17,891 nt of DNA, taken from positions 1 to 17,891 of the forward strand of contig JAQGNM010000181.1 in the NCBI GenBank assembly GCA_028291845.1. The letters run 5' to 3'. Every line of letters begins with the position of its first letter. The stretch's first letter is position 1. A program made the translations under genes and the position numbers. Below, piece after piece: positions 1-6,446 of this stretch. This stretch comes from Massilia sp. (GTDB taxonomy: Bacteria; Pseudomonadota; Gammaproteobacteria; Burkholderiales; Burkholderiaceae_D). The notes beneath the pieces are model-generated. The model was given only the letters and a program-made list of their open reading frames with translations. It did not search any database and was not told where the DNA came from.

Positions 1-2
1 GC

Positions 3-19
3 ATGATACTCAATATCAT
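3..19. promoter_or_regulatory. Small inverted repeat upstream of DUF4331 gene
   Basis: ATGATA (3-8) and TATCAT (14-19) form a perfect 6-bp inverted repeat around a 5-nt spacer, about 50 nt before the DUF4331 start in AT-rich DNA. The size suits an operator for a dimeric repressor or activator, and the half-sites loosely resemble Fur-box units. No convincing -35/-10 pair could be assigned here, and the window starts too close to judge the full promoter. Low confidence. Confidence 0.2.
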
Positions 20-69
20 CAAATTTGCAATAACCAATAATTAAACCAGTCAGTTAACCGGAGAGCGAG

Positions 70-1569
70 ATGAGACACATGCAGAAGAAGTTCCTACGGA
101 CGGCCGCCATTTTGACGGGAACGGCGCTCATGGCCTTGTCCAGCCCGGCCAGCGCGTCGAGCCACCGCGAAGCGCCCTTTTTGACGAATTCACCAAAGGT
201 CGACGGCACCGACTTCTACATGTTCCGCAGCTACGAGGCCAACCGCGCTGGTTTCGTGACCATGATCGCCAACTACCAGCCGTTCCAGGACCCCCAGGGC
301 GGCCCGAACTTCTACCAGTTCGACGAAAACGCCCTGTATGAAATCCACATCGACAATAATGGCGATGGCAAGGACGACATGACGTTCCAGTTCCGCTTCA
401 AGAGCACGTCGAAAAAGACCGCCCTGAACATCGGCGGCAAGCAGGTCCTGATCCCGCTGATGAACTCGGGGACCATTTCCGGGATCAACCCGGCGTCGCT
501 GAACGTACGCGAAACCTTCACCATCGACATGGTCAAGGGCGACCGCCGCGGCGGCACCCGTACCCGCCTGGCCTCGACGGGCGGCGCCAATGAATTCGAC
601 AAGCCGGTCGACAACATCGGCGACAAGACATTCGGTAGCGCCGGCGCTTATGAAACCTATGCCAATCAGCATATCTACAACGTCTCGTTCGGCAGCTGCG
701 GCGCCGGCCGCGTCTTCGTCGGTCAGCGCAAGGAGCCGTTCTACATCGCAGTCGGCAAGATATTCGACCTGTTCAACCTGAATCCGCTCGGACCTGAAGT
801 GAACGGCAACCCGAATAACCTGGAAGGCAAGAACGTCAGCTCGATCGTGGTCGAAGCGCCGATTGCCTGCCTGACCAACGGCACTGAACCCGTCATCGGC
901 GCCTACACCACCGCCAGCGTGCGCCAGGGACGCCTGATCAACGGCGCACCCGCAACCGGCCTGAACAACGCCAGCAAGGAAGGCGGCGCCTGGGCGCAGG
1001 TCTCGCGCCTGGGCATGCCGTTGGTGAATGAAGTGGTCATCGGCCTGGACGACAAGGATAAATTCAACGCCTCCAAGCCGACCGACGATGCGAAGAACTT
1101 CGCTGATTACGTCACCAACCCGGTGCTGCCGGCGCTGATCGAATCGCTGTTCCCGACCGCCAAGGCGCCGACCAACTTCCCGCGTACCGACCTGGTCGCG
1201 GCATTCCTCACCGGTATCGCCGGTCTGAACCAGCCGGCCGGCGTCAAGGGTGCCGAGATGCTGCGCCTGAACACCAGCATCGCGCCGACCGCGCAAGGCG
1301 CCCAGAGTCCGCTTGGCGTGGCGGGCGGCGACAACGCCGGCTTCCCGAACGGCCGCCGTCCAGCCGACGATGTGGTCGACCTGTCGGTGCGTGTCGCGAT
1401 GGGCGCCCTGTGCCAGCTGACCGGCGCCGCGGACACCTTCAAAGTCGGTTGCAAGCCATCCGACGCGCCGGCCGGCGGCCTGCCGTTCAACGACGGCGTG
1501 CGCAAGACGGCAGCCGACTTCAAGCCGGCCTTCCCTTACCTGAACACGCCGCTGCCAGGCAATCAGTAA
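70..1569 (+). CDS. Secreted DUF4331 family protein
   Basis: Exported protein of 499 aa in the DUF4331 family, which has no established biochemical role. Residues 1-29 form a Sec signal peptide with an A-S-A cleavage site. The mature protein starts with the family hallmark SSHREAP (30-36) followed by a VDGTDFYMF segment. Near the C-terminus NGRRPADDVVDLSVRV (about 427-442) is the second hallmark. A D-x-N-x-D-G-x-D stretch at 95-102 resembles a dockerin or EF-type calcium loop. Four cysteines lie in the mature part and could form disulfides. The ATG at 70 has GGAGAG at 60-65; an ATG at 79 is an alternative start, leaving the signal peptide intact. It leads a same-strand cluster with a small lipoprotein, a TPR protein and a HupE-like permease, which suggests an envelope or metal-related task. 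That role is inference. Confidence 0.9.
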   Translation: MRHMQKKFLRTAAILTGTALMALSSPASASSHREAPFLTNSPKVDGTDFYMFRSYEANRAGFVTMIANYQPFQDPQGGPNFYQFDENALYEIHIDNNGDGKDDMTFQFRFKSTSKKTALNIGGKQVLIPLMNSGTISGINPASLNVRETFTIDMVKGDRRGGTRTRLASTGGANEFDKPVDNIGDKTFGSAGAYETYANQHIYNVSFGSCGAGRVFVGQRKEPFYIAVGKIFDLFNLNPLGPEVNGNPNNLEGKNVSSIVVEAPIACLTNGTEPVIGAYTTASVRQGRLINGAPATGLNNASKEGGAWAQVSRLGMPLVNEVVIGLDDKDKFNASKPTDDAKNFADYVTNPVLPALIESLFPTAKAPTNFPRTDLVAAFLTGIAGLNQPAGVKGAEMLRLNTSIAPTAQGAQSPLGVAGGDNAGFPNGRRPADDVVDLSVRVAMGALCQLTGAADTFKVGCKPSDAPAGGLPFNDGVRKTAADFKPAFPYLNTPLPGNQ

Positions 1570-1597
1570 GCCATATTGACGACGTCGAGGAGACTGT

Positions 1598-1864
1598 ATG
1601 AATATCACAACTGGTAGCAAGCGCAAGATTGCCGTGCTGGCGGCGGCGATGGCGGCAGCCGCCATCCTGGCCGCCTGCGGCGGCAGCAACAACCACGGCA
1701 CGCCGATCGCCGGCGGACCGGGTCAGTCCGACCCGGTCGACGCCTTCTTCGCCCTGGTGCAAGGCCAGGTGTCGCTGGCGGCGGAAACCACCACGGAGCC
1801 GGTCAGTATCGACAACGTGACGGCCACCACCAACGAAGACAAGGAGCCGGTCGCGTTGCCGTAA
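1598..1864 (+). CDS. Small outer-membrane lipoprotein, unknown function
   Basis: Predicted lipoprotein of 88 aa, about 62 aa after processing. Residues 8-10 (KRK) begin the positive n-region, 11-26 are a hydrophobic Ala-rich stretch, and the lipobox is L24-A25-A26-C27. Glycine at +2 rather than aspartate suggests outer-membrane sorting. The mature part is acidic and Thr-rich, with a weak two-copy pattern ending in EPV (67-69 and 83-85). GAGGAG at 1587-1592 is a good ribosome binding site 5 nt from the ATG. The gene lies 28 nt after the DUF4331 stop and before the terminator at 1900-1933, so it is probably cotranscribed with DUF4331. I recognise no domain. Pairing with a DUF4331 protein suggests a small partner, by inference only. 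Confidence 0.8.
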   Translation: MNITTGSKRKIAVLAAAMAAAAILAACGGSNNHGTPIAGGPGQSDPVDAFFALVQGQVSLAAETTTEPVSIDNVTATTNEDKEPVALP

Positions 1865-1899
1865 CGCCGGCCTTTTCTTTCGCTTTGTCGAAGTCAACG

Positions 1900-1933
1900 G
1901 CTGGATCCTGCTCGCGCGGGGTCCAGCTTTTTT
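1900..1933 (+). terminator. Intrinsic terminator directly before the TPR gene
   Basis: Ten pairs, two of them G-T wobbles, join 1901-1910 (CTGGATCCTG) with 1917-1926 (CGGGGTCCAG) around a 6-nt loop. G1900-C1927 adds an eleventh pair, and six T's follow at 1928-1933. It lies 35 nt after the lipoprotein stop and 12 nt before the TPR start, leaving no room for a promoter between it and the next gene. It therefore either partially terminates the upstream transcript or acts as an attenuator in the TPR leader. Confidence 0.8.
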
Positions 1934-1944
1934 GCAAGGTTTTC

Positions 1945-3144
1945 ATGAACGTTTTGTACCAGGCCCGGATCAAGCGCGGCGCATTCGTGCTGTGCGCCCT
2001 GTGGCTGGCCGGCGCCGGCGATGTGCTGGCGATCCCGCATATTCCGGCCGACGGCAGGCAGGTAGTCGAGCGCCTGCCCAGCCGCGCCAACCCGGTGCAG
2101 CGCGAGCTGCTGCAACTGCGCACCGATTTGAGCAAGAACCCGAACGACCTGGCGCGCGCCACGCTGCTGGCGCGCCGCTACATCGAACAAGCCCGCATCG
2201 AAGGCGACCCGCGCTACCTCGGCTACGCGCAAGCAGCCTTGAGCCCGTGGTGGAATGCGCCCGCCCCGCCGGACGAGGCGCTGGTGCTGCGCGCCACCCT
2301 GCGCCAGAGCACGCACCAGTTCCCGCTGGCCCTGCAGGATCTCGATACCGTCGTCAAGCGCGACAGCGACAACGTGCAGGCGTGGCTGACCCGCGCCACC
2401 GTGCAGCTGGTGACCGGTGATTACGCCGGCGCGAAAGCCAGCTGCACGCGCCTCATGTTGCGCGCGCCCAGGCTGGTGGTCGACACCTGCCTTGCCAATA
2501 TCGCCAGCGTCAACGGCGACGCCCGCGGCAGCTACACCCGCTTGAAAGCGTCGCTGGCGGCCGCCAGCGGCGCCGATCCCGCCATCAAGAGCTGGGTCGA
2601 AACCCTGCTGGCGGAAATGGCCGACCGCGCCGGCTTCGATGCGGAGGCGGAAAGCTATTATCGAAAAGCCTTGAACGAGGATATACCTGACAGCTACCTG
2701 TTGGGGGCCTGGTCCGACTACCTGCTCGATCGCGGCCGCGCCGCCGAAGTGGTCAAGCTATTAAAGGAGAAAACCCGCGTCGATGCCCTGCTGCTGCGCT
2801 ATGCGCTGGCCCTGAAGGCGCTCGGTTCGCCCGAGGCTGCCGCCCAGAGCGCGGCCCTTAAAAGCCGCTTCGACGCCGCCATGCTGCGCGGCGATACCGT
2901 GCACCAGCGAGAGCAAGCCCGGTTCGAGCTGGCCCTGCGCGGCGATGCCAGGGCAGCCGTCAAGCTGGCCATGCTCAACTGGGCGGTGCAGAAGGAACCG
3001 GCCGACCTGCGCATCCTGGTCGAAACTGCCGCCGCCAGCGGTGACCCGGTGGCCGGCAAGACCGCAAGCGACTGGATCGCCCGCACCCATATCGAGGAGC
3101 GCGCCATCACGCCGCTGCTGCCGAAGCTGAAAGTGCAGCGATGA
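1945..3144 (+). CDS. Periplasmic tetratricopeptide-repeat protein
   Basis: Exported helical-repeat protein of 399 aa. ATG 1945 was chosen over the in-frame TTG at 1885, because the longer version would translate through the terminator hairpin; an AAGG lies just before ATG 1945. Residues 1-29 are a signal peptide (cleavage after VLA). TPR-like helices at about 108-175 are the clearest, with the Y/A/A pattern typical of TPRs (for example VQAWLTRATVQLVTGDYAGA), and further repeats occur at about 228-272. The rest is Ala/Leu-rich alpha helix. Such proteins scaffold protein complexes. Its TGA overlaps the next ATG (ATGA at 3141-3144), so translation is coupled to the HupE-like permease, a likely partner. 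The exact function is unknown. Confidence 0.85.
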   Translation: MNVLYQARIKRGAFVLCALWLAGAGDVLAIPHIPADGRQVVERLPSRANPVQRELLQLRTDLSKNPNDLARATLLARRYIEQARIEGDPRYLGYAQAALSPWWNAPAPPDEALVLRATLRQSTHQFPLALQDLDTVVKRDSDNVQAWLTRATVQLVTGDYAGAKASCTRLMLRAPRLVVDTCLANIASVNGDARGSYTRLKASLAAASGADPAIKSWVETLLAEMADRAGFDAEAESYYRKALNEDIPDSYLLGAWSDYLLDRGRAAEVVKLLKEKTRVDALLLRYALALKALGSPEAAAQSAALKSRFDAAMLRGDTVHQREQARFELALRGDARAAVKLAMLNWAVQKEPADLRILVETAAASGDPVAGKTASDWIARTHIEERAITPLLPKLKVQR

Positions 3145-4277
3145 TGCGCGCCATTTTACAAGCGCTGGCGGCGCTGCTGTTGATGGCGGCGCTGCCGGCG
3201 CTGGCGCACAAGCCCAGCGACAGCTACCTGGTCCTGAAGGTACAGGGCAAACAGATTACCGGCCAGTGGGACATCGCCCTGCGCGACCTCGACATGGCGA
3301 TCGGACTCGACGCCGACGGCAACGGCGAACTGACCTGGGACGAGGTCAAGGCCAGGCACCCGGCGATTGCCGCCTACGCCGTCGCCCGGCTGGCGCTGGC
3401 TGTCAAGGACGGCGGCGCCTGCCCGCTTGCTGTAACCGAACAGCTGATCGATGATCACAGCGACGGCGCCTACGCCGTGCTGCGCCTGGCGGCCACCTGC
3501 CCGGCAGAGGTGGCCACGCTCGATGTCGACTACAAACTGTTGTTCGACATCGACCCGCAGCACAAGGGTTTGGCCAGGCTCGAATACGGCGGCGCCACCT
3601 CGACCGCCATCTTTACACCCGACGCCGCGCACCAGTCGCTGGCGGTGGGGGGCGCGTCGCGCTGGACCCAGTTCACCGACTACGTCAGGCACGGAGTCTG
3701 GCATATCTGGATCGGCTTCGACCACATCCTGTTCCTGATCTCGCTGCTGCTGCCGGCGGTGCTGGTTTTCAAGGCTGGCAAATGGAATGGCGGCGCCAGC
3801 TTCAGGGCAGCCTTCAGCGACGTTTTAAAGATCGTCACCGCCTTCACCCTGGCCCACTCGATCACCCTCAGCCTGGCCGTGCTGGGCGTGCTGTCGGTGC
3901 CCTCGCGGGTGGTCGAGTCGGCGATCGCCCTGTCGGTGGTGCTGGCGGCACTCAACAATATCTGGCCGCTGTTCCAGCGCCGCCGTGCAGTGGCCGCCTT
4001 TGCCTTCGGCCTGATTCACGGCTTCGGTTTCGCCAGCGTGCTGCTGGACCTGGGGCTGCCGGCATCGAGCCTGTTGCTGTCCCTGGTCGGTTTTAACGTC
4101 GGCGTCGAACTGGGCCAGCTGGCCATCGTCGCCGTCTTTCTGCCGCTGGCCTTCATGGCCAGGCACAGCGCGTTCTACCGCAAGATCGTGCTGGTGGGGG
4201 GCTCGGCGGTCATTTTCGCCATCGCCAGCGTGTGGCTGATCGAGCGCGTGCTGGACCTGAAAATCATCACGCCATGA
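3141..4277 (+). CDS. HupE/UreJ family membrane protein with EF-hand domain
   Basis: Inner-membrane protein of 378 aa in the HupE/UreJ (UreJ_2-like) family, whose characterised members import nickel or cobalt. Residues 1-22 are a signal peptide (ALA then HKPSDSYL), leaving histidine at the mature N-terminus. Residues 23-180 form an extracytoplasmic domain with a textbook EF-hand loop at 57-68 (D57, D59, N61, G62, E63, E68). The C-terminal half is a bundle of about six helices. It carries the family metal motif H-x5-D-H (H188, D194, H195), FTLAHS (H239), GLIHGFGFAS (H293) and NVGVELGQ (319-326). It overlaps the TPR gene (ATGA) and the DoxX-like gene (ATGA at 4274-4277). Metal transport is likely from the family, but the ion is not determined by sequence. 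Confidence 0.88.
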   Translation: MMRAILQALAALLLMAALPALAHKPSDSYLVLKVQGKQITGQWDIALRDLDMAIGLDADGNGELTWDEVKARHPAIAAYAVARLALAVKDGGACPLAVTEQLIDDHSDGAYAVLRLAATCPAEVATLDVDYKLLFDIDPQHKGLARLEYGGATSTAIFTPDAAHQSLAVGGASRWTQFTDYVRHGVWHIWIGFDHILFLISLLLPAVLVFKAGKWNGGASFRAAFSDVLKIVTAFTLAHSITLSLAVLGVLSVPSRVVESAIALSVVLAALNNIWPLFQRRRAVAAFAFGLIHGFGFASVLLDLGLPASSLLLSLVGFNVGVELGQLAIVAVFLPLAFMARHSAFYRKIVLVGGSAVIFAIASVWLIERVLDLKIITP

Positions 4278-4660
4278 AGCGCAGCCGTATCGGGAGAGTC
4301 TTTCTGGCGGCGTTTTTCATCGTCGGCGGCCTCAATCACTTCGTGCTGCCGGACACTTATGCCGCGGTGGTGCCGCCGTGGCTGCCGTGGCGCGCCGGGC
4401 TGGTGGCGATCAGCGGCGTGGCCGAGGTGGCCGGCGGCATCGGCGTCTTGATTGCCTCGCTGCGGCGCGCCGCCGGCTGGGGCTTGATCGCACTGTCGAT
4501 CGCCGTGTTCCCGGCCAATGTGCAAATGCTGCTCGATGGTTTGCAGGCCGGCCGGCCGGGCTGGCAGATTGCCCTGCTGGCAATCCGTCTGCCGCTGCAG
4601 GCGGCGCTGATCTGGTGGATCTTGCGCGTGGCGGCGCGTCCGGCTGGGCCTGCGGCCTAG
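4274..4660 (+). CDS. DoxX-like small integral membrane protein
   Basis: Membrane protein of 128 aa with four predicted helices (about 8-24, 40-60, 66-84 and 100-120). It matches the DoxX-like family through G-x-x-H-F-x-x-P near residue 20, PPWLPW, SGVAEVAGGIGVL and FPANVQML. Its biochemical role is unclear; DoxX relatives have been linked to redox and quinone-related membrane complexes. ATG 4274 overlaps the HupE-like stop as ATGA, which fixes the start; an upstream in-frame alternative codon at 4232 would only add residues from inside the preceding gene. It is the last gene of the coupled TPR-HupE-DoxX run. Confidence 0.85.
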   Translation: MKRSRIGRVFLAAFFIVGGLNHFVLPDTYAAVVPPWLPWRAGLVAISGVAEVAGGIGVLIASLRRAAGWGLIALSIAVFPANVQMLLDGLQAGRPGWQIALLAIRLPLQAALIWWILRVAARPAGPAA

Positions 4661-4717
4661 AAGCGTTTGCAGCAGGGCGTTTATACTGTCGCTGTCCAGT
4701 AAACGCAGGGGAGCGCC

Positions 4718-6010
4718 TTGTCGATCGAATCGTTTTTCCAACTCAAAGAACACGGCAGCGACACCCGCACCGAACTGGTGGCCGGTGTCACCACTTTTCT
4801 GACGATGGCCTACATCGTGTTTGTCAATCCGGCCATCCTGCACGACGCTGGCATGCCGCGCGACGCCGTGTTCGTCGCCACCTGCCTGGCCGCTGCCATC
4901 GGCAGCGCCATCATGGGCCTGTACGCTAACTACCCGATCGGCATGGCGCCGGGCATGGGCTTGAACGCCTACTTCGCCTACACGGTGGTACTGGGCAGCG
5001 GGGTCGCCTGGCAGGCGGCGCTGGGCGCGGTGTTCATGTCGGGCTGCCTGTTCGTGCTGGTGTCCGTGCTGGGCCTGCGCGGCATGATCGTGCGCGGCAT
5101 TCCGCCGTCGCTGCGCATCGCCATTGGCGTGGGCATCGGCTTGTTCCTTGGCTTGATCGCCCTGAAAAGCGCGGGCCTGGTGGTGGCCAGCCCGGCCACC
5201 ATGGTCACCGCCGGCGACCTGCACAAGCCGCAAGCGCTGATGGCGGTGTTCGGCTTCATGCTGATTGTCACCCTCGACCGCCTGCGGGTGCGCGGCGCCA
5301 TCCTGATCGGCATCGCCGCGGTCACCCTGCTGAGCTTTGTATTTGGCGGCAACCAGTTCAAGGGCGTGTTCGCCGCGCCCCCTTCGCTGGCGCCCACCTT
5401 CCTGCAAATGGATCTGCAAGGCGCGCTGTCGATGGGAGTGGTCAACGTGGTGCTGGTGTTTTTTCTCGTCGAGCTGTTCGACGCTACCGGCACCCTGATG
5501 GGCGTGGCGGCGCGCGCCGGGCTGCTGGTCGAGGGCAAGATGGCGCGCCTGAACCGCGCCCTGCTGGCCGACAGCGCGGCGATTGTCGCCGGCGCCGCGC
5601 TCGGCACCTCGAGCACCACCGCGTTCGTCGAAAGCGCCGCCGGCGTGCAGGCGGGCGGGCGCACCGGACTGACCGCGCTGACGGTGGCGGCGCTGTTCCT
5701 GGCCTGCCTGTTCATCGCCCCGCTGGCCGCCGTGGTGCCGGCCTATGCCACCGCACCGGCGCTGCTGTTTGTCGCCTGCCTGATGTTGCGCGAGCTGGGA
5801 GAACTGGACTGGCAGGACACCACCGAAGCGGTGCCGGCGGCAATCACCGCGATCGCCATCCCGTTCACCTATTCGATCGCCGAAGGGATCGGCTTCGGTT
5901 TCATCACCTACGCGGTGCTGAAACTGAGCACCGGGCGCGCACGCCAGGTGGCGCCGGTGGTGTGGGTCATCGCAATAATATTCGCCGGGCGTTTCGCCTG
6001 GCTTGCCTAG
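4718..6010 (+). CDS. NCS2 family purine-type permease (AzgA-like)
   Basis: Inner-membrane nucleobase transporter of 430 aa in the AzgA/GhxP/PurP branch of NCS2, usual length about 430-450 aa, with about 12-14 helices. Recognisable features in order are EHGSDTRTELVAGVTTFLTMAYIVFVNP at the N-terminus, GMAPGMGLNAYFAY, IGIGLFLGLIALKSAG-type helices, the VELFDATGTLMGVA segment carrying the conserved acidic residue, and LGTSSTTAFVESAAGVQAGGRTG, a substrate-site signature. The start is a TTG with AGGGGAG (4707-4713) 4 nt upstream and no better ATG or GTG. Adenine, guanine or hypoxanthine uptake with protons is likely from the family, but the substrate is not fixed. It lies 57 nt after the DoxX-like gene. 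A TATACT at 4682-4687 could be its own -10, but I find no matching -35. Confidence 0.9.
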   Translation: MSIESFFQLKEHGSDTRTELVAGVTTFLTMAYIVFVNPAILHDAGMPRDAVFVATCLAAAIGSAIMGLYANYPIGMAPGMGLNAYFAYTVVLGSGVAWQAALGAVFMSGCLFVLVSVLGLRGMIVRGIPPSLRIAIGVGIGLFLGLIALKSAGLVVASPATMVTAGDLHKPQALMAVFGFMLIVTLDRLRVRGAILIGIAAVTLLSFVFGGNQFKGVFAAPPSLAPTFLQMDLQGALSMGVVNVVLVFFLVELFDATGTLMGVAARAGLLVEGKMARLNRALLADSAAIVAGAALGTSSTTAFVESAAGVQAGGRTGLTALTVAALFLACLFIAPLAAVVPAYATAPALLFVACLMLRELGELDWQDTTEAVPAAITAIAIPFTYSIAEGIGFGFITYAVLKLSTGRARQVAPVVWVIAIIFAGRFAWLA

Positions 6011-6324
6011 CCGGCGGCCTGCAGCGCCGCCGCCACTTCGGCCTGGTCGTGCGGGCGCACCACCCGCGCCACTTCGACCCCGTCCTTCATCACCACCACG
6101 GTCGGCCACAGCTTGACCTTGAATGAGCGGCCGAGTTTTCGGCCGCTGCCGTCTTCCACCTTGATGTGGCGCACGCCGCCCTGGGCCGCGATAGCGCCGG
6201 CGATGTGCGGCGCCGCCGCCTTGCAATAGCCGCACCAGTCGGTGCCGAAATCGACGGCGGTCACGCCCGGCATGGCATCGATGTCGCCGCGTTGCGGCTG
6301 CTCGCTTTGATAGGGGCTGTTCAT
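6007..6324 (-). CDS. Thioredoxin-like protein (WCGYC active site)
   Basis: Single-domain thioredoxin-fold protein of 105 aa without a signal peptide, so cytoplasmic. The active site is W30-C31-G32-Y33-C34-K35, with Gly-Tyr between the cysteines instead of the Gly-Pro of classical thioredoxin. The fold is supported by VDFGTDWCGYCK, the cis-proline in LWPT (P74) and a following VVVMKDGVEV strand. It is probably a thiol-disulfide oxidoreductase with a redox potential shifted from TrxA. GGGAGA (6329-6334 on the minus strand) stands 4 nt before the ATG. It converges with the NCS2 permease, and CTAG at 6007-6010 provides both stop codons. It is divergent from marR across a 122-nt gap. Confidence 0.9.
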   Translation of the reverse strand: MNSPYQSEQPQRGDIDAMPGVTAVDFGTDWCGYCKAAAPHIAGAIAAQGGVRHIKVEDGSGRKLGRSFKVKLWPTVVVMKDGVEVARVVRPHDQAEVAAALQAAG

Positions 6325-6385
6325 GGGGTCTCCCGTTGGTTGTCGTAGGCCTCACCCTACCGCAAATCAGCGCGCCCAGCCAACG

Positions 6386-6414
6386 CTGACAATTCTGATC
6401 AAATACCCTATAAT
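6386..6414 (+). promoter_or_regulatory. Sigma-70 promoter of the marR-emr operon
   Basis: A -35 box CTGACA (6386-6391, 5 of 6 matches) and a perfect -10 box TATAAT (6409-6414) are separated by the ideal 17 nt. Transcription would start at about 6421, leaving a leader of about 26 nt before the marR ATG at 6447. That leader has no clear Shine-Dalgarno sequence, which may keep repressor translation low. Confidence 0.8.
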
Positions 6415-6422
6415 TCGATAGG
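6407..6422. promoter_or_regulatory. Candidate MarR operator over the -10 box
   Basis: CCTAT (6407-6411) and ATAGG (6418-6422) form a perfect inverted repeat around AATTCG, 16 bp overall, overlapping the -10 box and the predicted start point. Both the size and the position suit binding by a MarR dimer that blocks RNA polymerase, giving autorepression of the efflux operon. A second, non-concentric repeat TCAAATA (6399-6405)/TATTTGA (6431-6437) flanks it and might hold an additional or extended site. Assignment to this MarR is by position. Confidence 0.5.
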
Positions 6423-6446
6423 TCTCTACTTATTTGACATCGAACC

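Noticed and set aside
1853..1880. GCGTT/AACGC stem followed by a pyrimidine-rich stretch at the lipoprotein stop
   Set aside because: Only five pairs and an interrupted T-run; the hairpin at 1900-1933 is much stronger and sufficient.
1885..1944. TTG at 1885 as the start of the TPR protein
   Set aside because: It would encode residues through the terminator hairpin and place 20 extra residues before a good signal peptide; ATG 1945 has an AAGG close upstream.
4667..4687. TTGCAG plus TATACT as a promoter for the NCS2 permease
   Set aside because: The spacing is only about 9 nt, far below the 16-18 nt needed; only the -10-like hexamer remains and it has no partner.
6393..6405. TTCTGATCAAATA as a second FNR-like site
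   Set aside because: Lacks the TTGAT half-site and the N4 spacing; chance match in AT-rich promoter DNA.
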